64,000 nt of DNA from Tritrichomonas musculus. Lineage: Eukaryota > Parabasalia > Tritrichomonadida > Tritrichomonadidae. The stretch covers positions 1,364,001 to 1,428,000 of the forward strand of contig JAPFFF010000017.1 in the NCBI GenBank assembly GCA_039105265.1, read 5' to 3'. Of this stretch, positions 39,037 through 49,100 are shown in pieces (the first letter of the stretch is position 1; every line of letters begins with the position of its first letter). The notes below the pieces were generated by a model that saw only the letters and a list, made by a program, of their open reading frames with translations, searched no databases and was not told the origin of the DNA. The position numbers and the translations under genes are program-made.

Positions 39037-39505
39037 TTGTTGAAATAATAGCATTTTATATCTATAAAATTTCAAAGTTTTATACTAATTGAATGTGATT
39101 AACCATTCAATGAATGTAAAAAGTTATCAAAATATTTCTTTTCAAAAAGTTTTTTAATTCATTCAATATTGAATATAATTTATCTTCATAAAAATTTAAA
39201 AGAAATTCTTTACTGTACTGTTTCATCAATCTTCCAAGATTTTTATCCCTAAGAATAAATTGATAGTATTTTGAAAATAAGCATTGATTTTGTAATTATT
39301 TTTGAATTGATATTTGGTCCATATAACGGATATTTATCATTGCTTTGTTTATAGACTAAAAAACACTTTATATAAATTTATAAATGCTAAAATAAAATAA
39401 TAAAAACATCTTTTTATCAATCTTATGATTATTGATATTTCGGATAGAATTAACGTCTTTTATATATCTTAAACGTACAAGAGCCTATCAGGTCTTTTTT
39501 TATAA
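39037..39505. other. Non-coding spacer between transposon remnants
   Basis: AT-rich. Nothing recognised apart from the 9-bp repeat at its left edge. Confidence 0.4.
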
Positions 39506-40850
39506 TTAGTGAAATGGCAAACCAAGGGCAAGAGCAATCAGGTATCTTCTGAAAAAGGAACTAACAGGAAAATATTTTCATATCAGTGTAAATTATGCAA
39601 AAGCATATTTAAAAATCATAAAAATGCATCAAAACATGTTTCAAATTGTAAAGGACCTGGAAATGCAACACCTAAATCCCAGATGACAATCGTAGAAATG
39701 TTTCAAAACCAACCACCAAATGCTGAAAAAAACAAAGAACAGCCCATTGATGTAGAAAAGATTGGAGATTCTATAATAGATGAAAATACATTCACACCTT
39801 TTATCGTGACATTAATGAATTTAGTAGCCGAATGTGACATTCCATATACATCTCTTGTAAAGCCCGCTTGGCAAGAATTCCTTCAAGTTTTGTGCCCTTC
39901 AATCCAGATTCCTTGCGTTGCCACATTAAAATCAATATTACTCCAAGAATTAAAATGAAAATTATGTGGCTTGGCTGTAGATGCAGCTACATTTAGAAAA
40001 AAGCATCTTTTGTCTTTAATCTTAATGAGTGCTGACAAGATGCGGTTGCTGAAACTAAAAAAAAAATAGAAGATGAAACAAGTGAAACTATTTCAGCTAC
40101 TTTGAAAGAGGCATATGATATATGCACTAATTATGGAATCATTATCACAGGATGCTGTACTGATAATGCTCAAAATATAAAGCAGGCACTAGTAAGTGAT
40201 CACCCGCTTTGTTTTAGGAGTCTGATAGGTGATTTAATATTTTGGATTAGTTGTTCTGCTCATACTTCGCAAATAAGTTTGAAAGATTCATCTAAATAAA
40301 TCCTGAAATAAAGAAATCAATTAACGAATTGATTGAATTTGTCAAATGGATTAATGCACGAAGCGAAACGGTGAAGCAATACATTCAATGTAAAATACCA
40401 GAATATTTCAAAGTAAGGTGGAATACACTTGCTAATGTTCTCTTGGTCATTATTAGAGAGCGTGATAATCTTCACGACTTCATTTCTGATACAAGCGAAG
40501 ATGAGTAAATTAGATATGAAGAAGAATGCCAAAGGTCTAGAAATCCTCTACTCGTTCAAAAACCTGTTCCCCCTCCTCTCAGGAGGTTTCCTGACTGGTG
40601 GTTAGAATTCTATCAAGCTATTAATGTTGTGAAACAATTCACAGATGAAATAGAAGGAAATATGAAGTTCCAACAAGACTTATGGATCGCATATACTCGA
40701 GCAAAAGAGCAATTTGATATTTTAAAAGAAACATACGTATATGCTCTTATTTTGGAAGAATTTTTCTTTAAAAGGTTTATTGATACTTGTAACATTGAAG
40801 TTAGTCAACTGGCTTATGTTCTTACTCCTGAAGGCTTGTATGATTTTTAG
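39506..40850 (+). pseudogene. Decayed hAT-type transposase
   Basis: The frame opening at 39506 has no proper ATG and starts with a BED-type zinc finger (C-x2-C then H-x3-C: QCKLCKSIF...ASKHVSNC). Successive pieces in shifted frames continue a hAT transposase: GLAVDAATF (about 39970-39996), a block with GIIITGCCTDNAQNI and CSAHTSQI (40102-40299), a segment with RWNTLANVLLVI (about 40420-40455), and WLEFYQAINVVKQF to LTPEGLYDF (to 40850). The C-terminal hATC dimerisation domain is not recognisable. At least three frame breaks or stops show the gene is dead. Terminal repeats were not identified. Confidence 0.8.
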
Positions 40851-40921
40851 AAGTAAGCATGTTCTTGATTCACCTGAGTTTTTTGCTGATTTAAAGGCTT
40901 TGAAACAATGTTTAGTAAGTA

Positions 40922-41714
40922 TTGCTTCTTATAAACAAATCAGAGTTCATTGAGAAGCTCTTTAATCTCAGGGCAAGTTATAAAAAACAAAAGAACCTTC
41001 TTGAACAAACCATTAAACTCCTATTCAACTCCATATATGGCAAGTCAATACTGAAAGCAAAAAAGACAGAAACCAAGACAGTACCTCTGGAGGAACTACA
41101 ACTTTGTCAGGGAGGTTGTTGAAGATGCTAATATTGATAAGTGTTATGTCAAGAAGTTGAAACCAATTAATGACCATTTCAACCTACCTCAATATGGTGC
41201 AAGCGTTCTCTCTTGGAGTAAGCACTTAATGAACAGGGTTATGGCTACAGCTGAGCAAGCAGGTATACCTATCTTTTATCAAGATACTGATAGTATGCAT
41301 GTACTTGAAAAAGATGTACCAAGGATAGCTGACTTATTCCAGTTCAAGTATCATCAACCTCTTATTGGAAAAAATATGTGTCAGTTTCATAATGACTTCG
41401 ATGAGTTCTAAAGTAGTCAAGGGTAAATACACTCAAGAAAACTCATTGCACTTGGTAAAAAGAGCTACCTCGATATCTTGGTTGATGAACAAGGAAATGA
41501 AGGATATCATATTAGACTCAAAGGAATTCCAAAACAAGTTATTCTCAACAAGTGCAAAAGGATGGGTATCTCAGTTGAAGAACTTTATGAAAGGATGCAT
41601 GAAGGAGAAAGCATGACATTTAACTTATTAGATGGTTCGAATGCATTCAGGAAGTCAAAGACATTTCAACAAACCAACTTCCCTAAATTTGCACGTACTC
41701 TAAGGTTTACGTAG
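40922..41714 (+). pseudogene. Maverick/Polinton protein-primed DNA polymerase B fragment
   Basis: Frame-shifted pieces carry the C-terminal half of a family B polymerase. The first has motif B (TIKLLFNSIYGKS, about 41008-41046). The second has motif C (YQDTDSMHV, about 41278-41304). The third is a thumb-like end with HIRLKGIPKQVI and a terminal FARTLRFT (41478-41714). In Maverick/Polinton elements this enzyme copies the linear element from a protein primer. The exonuclease, motif A and TP-linked parts are missing upstream, where the hAT remnant lies. At least two frame changes exist, so no function is expected. Confidence 0.8.
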
Positions 41715-42451
41715 TTATAACATCATTGACATCAGTCGAGTTAGATTGTTTAATTTTGATAGTTATGAACAAAGGACTTTTTAACAATATCGGCTGATAT
41801 TGGAAATTCACTAAACTTAACTCTAAAAATTTTAATGAGTCTGTATATGTTTTTATTTTTAAAGGCTTACTTTCAGTCTCGAAATCATATATAAGTGGTT
41901 TATTATCTACACTGAAGGTATTTATAGTACCAATTACTGAAGGTGTATATATATTCGAGTATATATATATTCGAGTATATGGCATTACATTGTAGTGATA
42001 CTAGATACAACTTAGTATGATTTAATATTGGGATATCTTTTATTATATATTCAGTATCAGCCTTAACCTCCAAAGGCAAAGGGGTTTTATATAGACCAGT
42101 TAATAATGCAGCTCTATGAGATAAAGAATGAATGATAAGCCGAAATATTGTTTTTATTTTAAATGTTCTTGTTTCTTCATTATACTTTCATGTAAACCAA
42201 GTCATTCCATTTAATAAAGTCTGTAATTCTTATATGGTAAAATGAAATTTAGGAGCTGTAAAATGGGTTCGAGTAGGTTTATTGTCCGATGATATATCCA
42301 AATAATCTTCTTCATTGACTAATAAAATATTACTGATGGTACTAATTGAAGATACGTGATATTTTACATATATACACTTCCAAAGTATATTTAAATTAAC
42401 GGATACCTTATTATATTCATCAGCATTTGTACTCTGTACTGATACTAACAT
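41707..42451 (-). pseudogene. Possible Maverick/Polinton minor capsid (penton-like) gene remnant
   Basis: Two minus-strand frames (42230-42451 and 41707-41985), joined by a third stretch in another frame with stops, read as one beta-rich protein. The last part has PLKIKT followed by LELSLVNFQYQPILL and a terminal FITIKIK, the way Polinton minor capsid proteins end. The first part has a TAPKFHFTI segment before a stop and then ELQTLLN, again typical in order. It converges on the polymerase fragment, which supports a Maverick origin. Internal stops and a frame shift near the TATA repeats (about 41945-41985) show decay. The capsid reading is an inference. Confidence 0.45.
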
Positions 42452-42937
42452 TTTATTATTCCTAAAATGTGAATTAAACTTTATTCTTTGTTAGCTGGAG
42501 AGGCAGAGAATCTTAAAGAATATAAAGAATCGGCTTTATGTACTACTTATCGTTGTGTACTTCCAAATTTATATCCCTAGAAAAAACCGTTTAAACTGTA
42601 CGGTTAAGGTCAAATTATGCATAATTGAAGAGTAATACAAAATAATATGCATTTTATGGAAAATTGAAGAGTAATTACATATGTTTTTATTGCTCCTTTT
42701 GAGTTTAAGCTGTGTGACTCAATGATTATTGATTTTAATATATTAAATCTGAAATTGCTTTTATAATTAGACAAAATCTGAAGTTGATCGGCATCTGATC
42801 GTTTTTCTCAGAAAAAAAAAAAAAAAAAAAAAGCTGGGCTCAAACTTGGTGGAAATAGTAGTATTGTTTATTATTAAGAATAAATGTCATAAATAAAATA
42901 ATATAATTAATAAGAATATAAAATAAGAAAAGTAATC
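42452..42937. other. Right edge of the transposon-rich region
   Basis: No gene. The short repeat AATTGAAGAGTAAT occurs twice (about 42621-42634 and 42662-42675), and a run of about 21 A lies at 42811-42831. Confidence 0.45.
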
Positions 42938-44215
42938 TTAATTTTTTTTGAATGCATGAACAGCATCTAGTACTGCTTCATAAGTTGAAACCACAGTTGA
43001 TATTATACCAAATATAGCGAGTATAATTAATAGAATATGAGTCCATGTTTTCCATGATTTATTGGAAACTATCAGATAAAATGCAGGTGGGAAAAAGAAA
43101 TTCGTCATGCATCCTCCAATAGCGCCACCTATAGCCATAACAGGTCGGACATTAGGGAAGAACATGGCAACCAATAAAGTTAAAATATTCTCCAAAAACA
43201 GTATAACGCAGCGTTTGCTCCATGGTAAAGATTTTTGGTCATGTACTCCATAAATGGCGACTGAATATGTGGTCAAAACAGACATTCCAAGAACTGGATA
43301 AGATGCAGTAAGAATAACAAAGTAAGCTATACGAACTATAATCATGATTATATCATTTGTTGGAAAAGAATCAAAAATAACTTCGGTTGTCTCTGATCCA
43401 AACATCAAATATCCTAAAATAGCGGGAATTGCAACAATAAAATAGGAAAGATATGAAGCCCAGCTGATTTCTTTGAATCGATGATTTAGATTTGGGTGGC
43501 TTTCCATAATAACTGGTAAAATGATTGATGCAAGCGCAAAGCATAATGAAATGATTGAAAGTGCGTTGAAAAAGTGCATATTAAATGTAGCTGTTATTGC
43601 TGTTGGTGAAATTCCATGTTTGGGAAGATTAATAATTGCTTCAATTACCATTGCAATAACAAACATATTAAGACCTACAAATGCAAACGTTGAGATAGCT
43701 GAAAGAACAGCAATTTGCTTTGGAATAGTCATTGCAATAGGTAAGCATATAGAAAAAATGAAAACCAGAAGTGTTCTGTTCCAAGATTTTCTATCAATAA
43801 CCAAGCCAAATTTATCCAAAAAGAACATAATTACATCAGATCCGATAATTAAATATGCTGTCATTGAAGAATAACAAAATAAAACAACACAAATTGATAA
43901 AGCAATTGAGCCAGGGCGTCCCATTGTAATTTTTGCAAGATCTGAAATTGATCCTGCATTTGTAACGTTTTGGAGTTTAACAACAAGGCAGGCTGAAACA
44001 TATGATAAGGCTGCAACAATAGTTGTTAATAATAATGAAGGTACAAATCCACAGTGTGTAAATGCGTTCGGTACGCCTAATATTCCAGCACCAAGTAAAG
44101 AATTAACAAGATTAAAAATTGTAGCGATTGTTGATGTGTGAGCTTTTTTGGGATTAGCTCCCTGCGAAGTATAGCTATTTGTATCAACGGAGTTTAATAA
44201 TCCATCGTTTATCAT
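42938..44215 (-). CDS. AAAP-family amino acid transporter (SLC38-like)
   Basis: The protein has 425 residues starting at ATG (CAT at 44213-44215). After a hydrophilic N-terminus of about 28 residues, the first membrane segment reads ATIFNLVNSLLGAGILGVPN, the textbook AAAP opening. Eleven hydrophobic segments can be counted, including a GRPGSIALSICVVLFCYSS block and the PLRAV-like RPVMAIGGAIGG near the C-terminus. Such carriers exchange or symport neutral amino acids. It is far closer to the family consensus than the other AAAP gene at 15152-16396, so the two are not recent duplicates. Plasma or endosomal membrane localisation is expected. Confidence 0.94.
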   Translation of the reverse strand: MINDGLLNSVDTNSYTSQGANPKKAHTSTIATIFNLVNSLLGAGILGVPNAFTHCGFVPSLLLTTIVAALSYVSACLVVKLQNVTNAGSISDLAKITMGRPGSIALSICVVLFCYSSMTAYLIIGSDVIMFFLDKFGLVIDRKSWNRTLLVFIFSICLPIAMTIPKQIAVLSAISTFAFVGLNMFVIAMVIEAIINLPKHGISPTAITATFNMHFFNALSIISLCFALASIILPVIMESHPNLNHRFKEISWASYLSYFIVAIPAILGYLMFGSETTEVIFDSFPTNDIIMIIVRIAYFVILTASYPVLGMSVLTTYSVAIYGVHDQKSLPWSKRCVILFLENILTLLVAMFFPNVRPVMAIGGAIGGCMTNFFFPPAFYLIVSNKSWKTWTHILLIILAIFGIISTVVSTYEAVLDAVHAFKKN

Positions 44216-44771
44216 TTTAAAATAAAAGCGTAATAGATCTAAAGATCGATAAAATTATAATTGAATTAGTAAGGACAAATTTAAATTTAAATTTTCAATT
44301 AGCTCTTAAATAATAAATTGGACTATACAATCAAAATCAATTGCGTATTTCTAACTGATCATCATTGAATATTTTATTTTTCAATTAAAAAGTTATAACA
44401 AAAAAAAAAAAAATGCAAATTAATGATCGTTCATTGTTATGTCTTTATTTTCCTATAAACCTCAATCATAGAAATGTAAATAAAATATTTTTTTAGTAGT
44501 AGTTATATATTCTAACAAATGTATATAAGGTAAAAAATTATTGCTAGTAATAAGCAAAACTTTATATTCTAATGCAATGACCCAAAATTATCATGTCCTT
44601 CCATTTTTTAATGAATTTAAGAAAAAAGCACATATGAACAACATATACTCTTTATATCATAAAGTAATCGCTCCAAAACTTTGCAAATCAAACTTTTTAT
44701 TCAATTATTTGACCTTAAAATTTCATTAAACTGTATTTTTACACCTTCATCAATAATATTAATAGCATAAA
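44216..44771. other. Divergent intergenic region
   Basis: Lies between the AAAP gene and the acid phosphatase gene and should contain both promoters. A poly-A run is at 44400-44413. A 62-residue frame at 44541-44729 has no supporting features. Confidence 0.4.
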
Positions 44772-45953
44772 ATGGTTTATTTAAATATGACATGTGTTGC
44801 TCCTCTACGGCTTATTTCACCGCTTAACATGACACTTCTTAGCGTTTTCATATTTTTGAGACATGGTGAAAGAACACCAGTTGATAGATGGATGCCAAAA
44901 AATGATTCAAGAGAAATTTGGAACTGTGATAGCAACGATGCTATTGCACCTCAAATGCAATCTTTCGCGCGATCAAACCCATCAAACCCAAATTCTTATA
45001 CTCATCGTCGATATCATTCTACTCTTGATCCTAAACTAATTCCGTTTCCAAAGAACTGCGCCAAAGGACAATTAACACTTGATGGAATGCGCCAATTAAA
45101 AGAACTTGGCGCATTTTATCATGATGAACTCGTTTTAAAACGACACTTTTTACCAGAATATTATGATCCAAATCTTGTTGATTTTAGAGCAACTTATAGC
45201 GATAGAGCTATTAGATCTTTAACATCTTTCCTTGTTGGGCTTTATCCAAACGCTGACGATCCAGACGAAATTATTACTTTCTTAACAGGAACTTTAAGTG
45301 GCAGAGAACCATTAAATCCAGATCCATATGGTTGCAAGGATCTTCAAGATGCTTACGAAGATTTTATTTCTACAGATGAATTTAAAGAAAGACGGGATCG
45401 TGCATGGGAAGTTCATGATGAGCTTTATAAAGCTATTGGACTTGAAAAAGATCATCAAAACTGGCAATGGATTGGCGATTGGCTTTATTCGTATTATTGC
45501 AATACTAATGCTGATTTAACTGCTCTTATTCCAAAAGAAGTTAGTGATTATTCTTTTGAGGTAGCAATGAATGATACCGCATATTACTCAAACGGATTTT
45601 TTGATAAATATCGCGATATTCCTGCTGGACCAATATTTCGCCTATTATATGAAGCAATAGATAAGCGACTTAGCGGTGAATCACAAACAAAATTTTCTGT
45701 TTTTTCAGCTCATGACACAACAATCGCAGCTATTTTGGCTTATTTCGGACATGCAAATATGAGAGGAATAGCACCATACAGAAGTCATCTTGCTGTTGAA
45801 ATGTATCAATCAGATCATGGACCAATGCTTCGCTTCTCTTTGAATGGTGAAGTAATTACAATTAATGGGCAAGACATGATTTCTTTAGCTAATCTTCGTT
45901 ACATGACAGTAAATTCAGTGAAAAAATGTATCTATGATAATGAAATACATTAA
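44772..45953 (+). CDS. Histidine acid phosphatase
   Basis: The protein has 393 residues with ATG at 44772; a second ATG 19 codons later (MTLLSVF) is an alternative start. The phosphohistidine motif RHGERTP lies at about 30-36 and the proton-donor HD pair in SAHDTTIAA at about 313-315; both are intact. Arg residues in YSDRAIRSL and the Gln/Gly-rich LTLDGMRQL segment also fit. The enzyme would hydrolyse phosphate monoesters. Trichomonads are known for abundant acid phosphatase activity in lysosomes and secretion. The N-terminus is hydrophobic up to the motif but not a clear signal peptide, so location is uncertain. Length is typical for the family (about 400). Confidence 0.92.
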   Translation: MVYLNMTCVAPLRLISPLNMTLLSVFIFLRHGERTPVDRWMPKNDSREIWNCDSNDAIAPQMQSFARSNPSNPNSYTHRRYHSTLDPKLIPFPKNCAKGQLTLDGMRQLKELGAFYHDELVLKRHFLPEYYDPNLVDFRATYSDRAIRSLTSFLVGLYPNADDPDEIITFLTGTLSGREPLNPDPYGCKDLQDAYEDFISTDEFKERRDRAWEVHDELYKAIGLEKDHQNWQWIGDWLYSYYCNTNADLTALIPKEVSDYSFEVAMNDTAYYSNGFFDKYRDIPAGPIFRLLYEAIDKRLSGESQTKFSVFSAHDTTIAAILAYFGHANMRGIAPYRSHLAVEMYQSDHGPMLRFSLNGEVITINGQDMISLANLRYMTVNSVKKCIYDNEIH

Positions 45954-46110
45954 TAATTATAATTATTATTTTTTACCTTATATACATTTGTTATTCAATT
46001 ACATAAATAAAAATAAAATTGTATTCACTTTATATTCTTCACAAATTAAATACAACAACAGTAAAAATACAATTGTTTATTTATTATTAACAAAATAAGT
46101 TAATTTTCAA

Positions 46111-49100
46111 TTAATATAAGTCTGGTTGTGAATATGCAGACTGAACGAAAAGTTCAGAAGCATCTTTCCATGAAATAGTTTTAGGATCAGCATCAATATC
46201 AGGATTAGCATACATCAAAGCATTTTTTCCTTCTTTGTCAACAATTGAAAGATCTACATCTTCTCTTGCTAAAATCATTGGTGCGTATTGGAGTGCTCTT
46301 TGCAATACCATCAGCATTAAAACTGTTCTTCCATTATTATCTTGTGCGTTTACATCGATTCCTTTTTGCCTTAATAAAATATCCAATGATAAAGGCATTT
46401 GAATGGCTCCAAAAAGTGGAGTTGAACCGTCAGTATTTCTACAATTCACGTCAATTTTGACATTTGGCATTTTTAATAGGAAAGATAAAACGTCAGGAGA
46501 AATAGTTGCAGCTATGTAAAGAGGCGTCATTCCTTCTACATTCTTACTATAAAGTTGTCCATACGAAGCAACCATCAATTCTTGAGGTATTTTTGGACAG
46601 AGACCATTGAAATCAATTCCTTTCATTTTAGAACAAATTTCAATGATATCAAACGGCTGTGATAGAAGAGCTGTAAAGAATGCTAGATTAGAATGAGACT
46701 TTTCTGGATCAAAATCAGGGTGATCAATAATGTACTTAATGATCTTGCTAGACTTATTCATAATCGCTGTGCAGAGGAGACTTCGACTTTCTTTTCCTTT
46801 ATAATTAAAATTAACATCTCGATGCGAAATCTTAAGCATTGCCTTAAACACAGAAAGATTGTTCGATTTAGTGGCATAGAAAAGTGCTCGATCTGCATTT
46901 GATTCGTCGATATTGAAGCGTGGATGATTGGATATCATGTGTAGAGATTCAACATCTTCCCGCTGAACGGCAACTCGAAGCAAACTCCACGAACTGTTTT
47001 CAATGGCACGATTTCTCTGTACAGGAACAGTTTTCCTCAAATTATTAAAAACAGGCATCTGAAGTACAGATTGCCTAACAGATGGATCTGATATTCCAAA
47101 CAAATGATTGAATAATATTTCTTTATTCACATCAAAATCAATGAACAGATTCTTATCAGATCCATCAATATTATTATCATTATTGTTGTTATTATTATCG
47201 TTATCGTTATTATTATCATTATTTGAGTTCGTGGATTGATTTTTAGTTGATGTTTCACCTTCAAGAAGAAGCCTTGTGATTGACTTGTGATCTGATATAA
47301 TTGATGCAGCAACGGCTGTGCAAGCCTGCGACTTAGAAGGGTCAAAACTGGGCTGTTTAGCAATGTACTTGATGATATCGATTCTGTTTATATCGGCAGC
47401 AAAAGAAAAAGCAGTTCGTCTAAAGAAGTTGTTTTGATTTATGTCTACAATGTGCTTCTTTTGCTCGCAAAGAAGACGAACAATGCCAAAGTGGCCACGA
47501 GCGACTGCGTGGATAAGCGGAGTGTTTCCGTTATTGTCATATGCGTTCACATTTGTTTCAGGACGATCAAGAAGAAGCTTAACGAGCTCGATTCTTCCGA
47601 ATTTGCAAGCAGCAATCAAGAACGTCTCTTTAGCGTAATAAAAAGTGAAATCGACTGATTTTCTGCATTTTTCAATCACTGAAGAATCAACCAAAGGATC
47701 AAAATCAACTTTTTCTTTTGAGCCAAAGAAAAAGTTTATGAAACGAGGATCTTCTTTCCTGTCCTTCATTGCACATTGACTTAATGGATTGACAATGTAA
47801 GTCAGTCCGCCTCGTTGCCGTTCGTAAACAAGGTTCGGAAAGACATTTCTCAAATCGTCGTCGGAAACTTGACAATCAAGAAGAGAGATTCCTGTTTGAA
47901 TCTGCTTCTTCTGGATGTCGTCTTTGGTGGCATTTGGCGATATCATTAATGAGAAGTAAGTCGGAGCTGTTGACGAAATAAATGGTTGGATTATCTTAGT
48001 GTTATGCGAGTAATAAAGTAGAGCTTTATTTATGTCTTTTGTTAAGAATTTTCCTGTCTTGATGATTTTTGTAAATATTTCATAATGACGATTAAAGGCA
48101 CTTGATACAAGTGGTGACATTTGATATGAATCTCGAGTGTTAACGTCAATGTCAGGTAATGATAGAAGATAATCGACAATTTCAACTTGGCCAACTTCAA
48201 TGGCAGCATTCAAAGCAGACCCATAAATGCCATGAATATGGTTAATAAAAGATGGTGATGAGTCAAGTTGAACAAGTTTTTGAACAATATCAAACATTCC
48301 ATTTCGTGATGCAATAACAAATGAAGATTTGTCTTTAATGTTATATGATAAGGCAAATGATGCTATTTCATTGTTTTTTAAACTAACACTTTCACGAAGG
48401 GTTCGAATAACTGCTTCATTTAGATCATCACCACTGAGGAAACTGAAATATATGCGAAGTATTTCAATTGTTCTTTCTGTAGGAGTGAAGAATTTCATCA
48501 AAATTGAATTTGAATTATCTATGTAACAAAAAGTATTTCTAATTAATAATGTTATCGTTGATTTAAAATCTAAATATCCCAGATTTTCAACAGGACTATA
48601 TACATGCACACGATTCTCATTCTCATTTCCGTTTTCATTATTACTACTGTCATCATCGTCAGAATTGTCGTCATCATTATTATTTTCATTTTTCGCATTT
48701 TCATTATCTGCATTGTTGTTATTGTCATTATTATTTTCATTTAAATCACCATAATTATCATTTTCATTATTTTCAATATTATTATTATTATTATTGCTGA
48801 TTTCACTTTTAATACTAGAAATGTATTGACAAATTTCGAGACAACCATATTTTGCTGCTGAATTAAAAGCGTCAGTGAAAGTTGAATTTGGTTTTATTTG
48901 GAGCTGTTTATTGACCAAAAAAGTGACAAATTCAAGATCATTTGCTGCAGCAGCCACTTCAATGAAATAAATGATTTGTTCGTCAGGAATTGGGCAACTT
49001 TCGAATATAATTTTGCCAATTTCAGGCTTTTTGTATAAATAAAGATAAGTCATGATATCTGTAATTTCTCTTGGCAAAATTTTCTTCTTTAAGTCTTTAA

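Noticed and set aside
44541-44729. 62-residue frame upstream of the acid phosphatase
   Set aside because: Short, AT-biased and without family features; it lies where a promoter region is expected.
47127-47363. Minus-strand frame in the ankyrin gene
   Set aside because: Triplet-repeat sequence keeps other frames open; not a separate gene.
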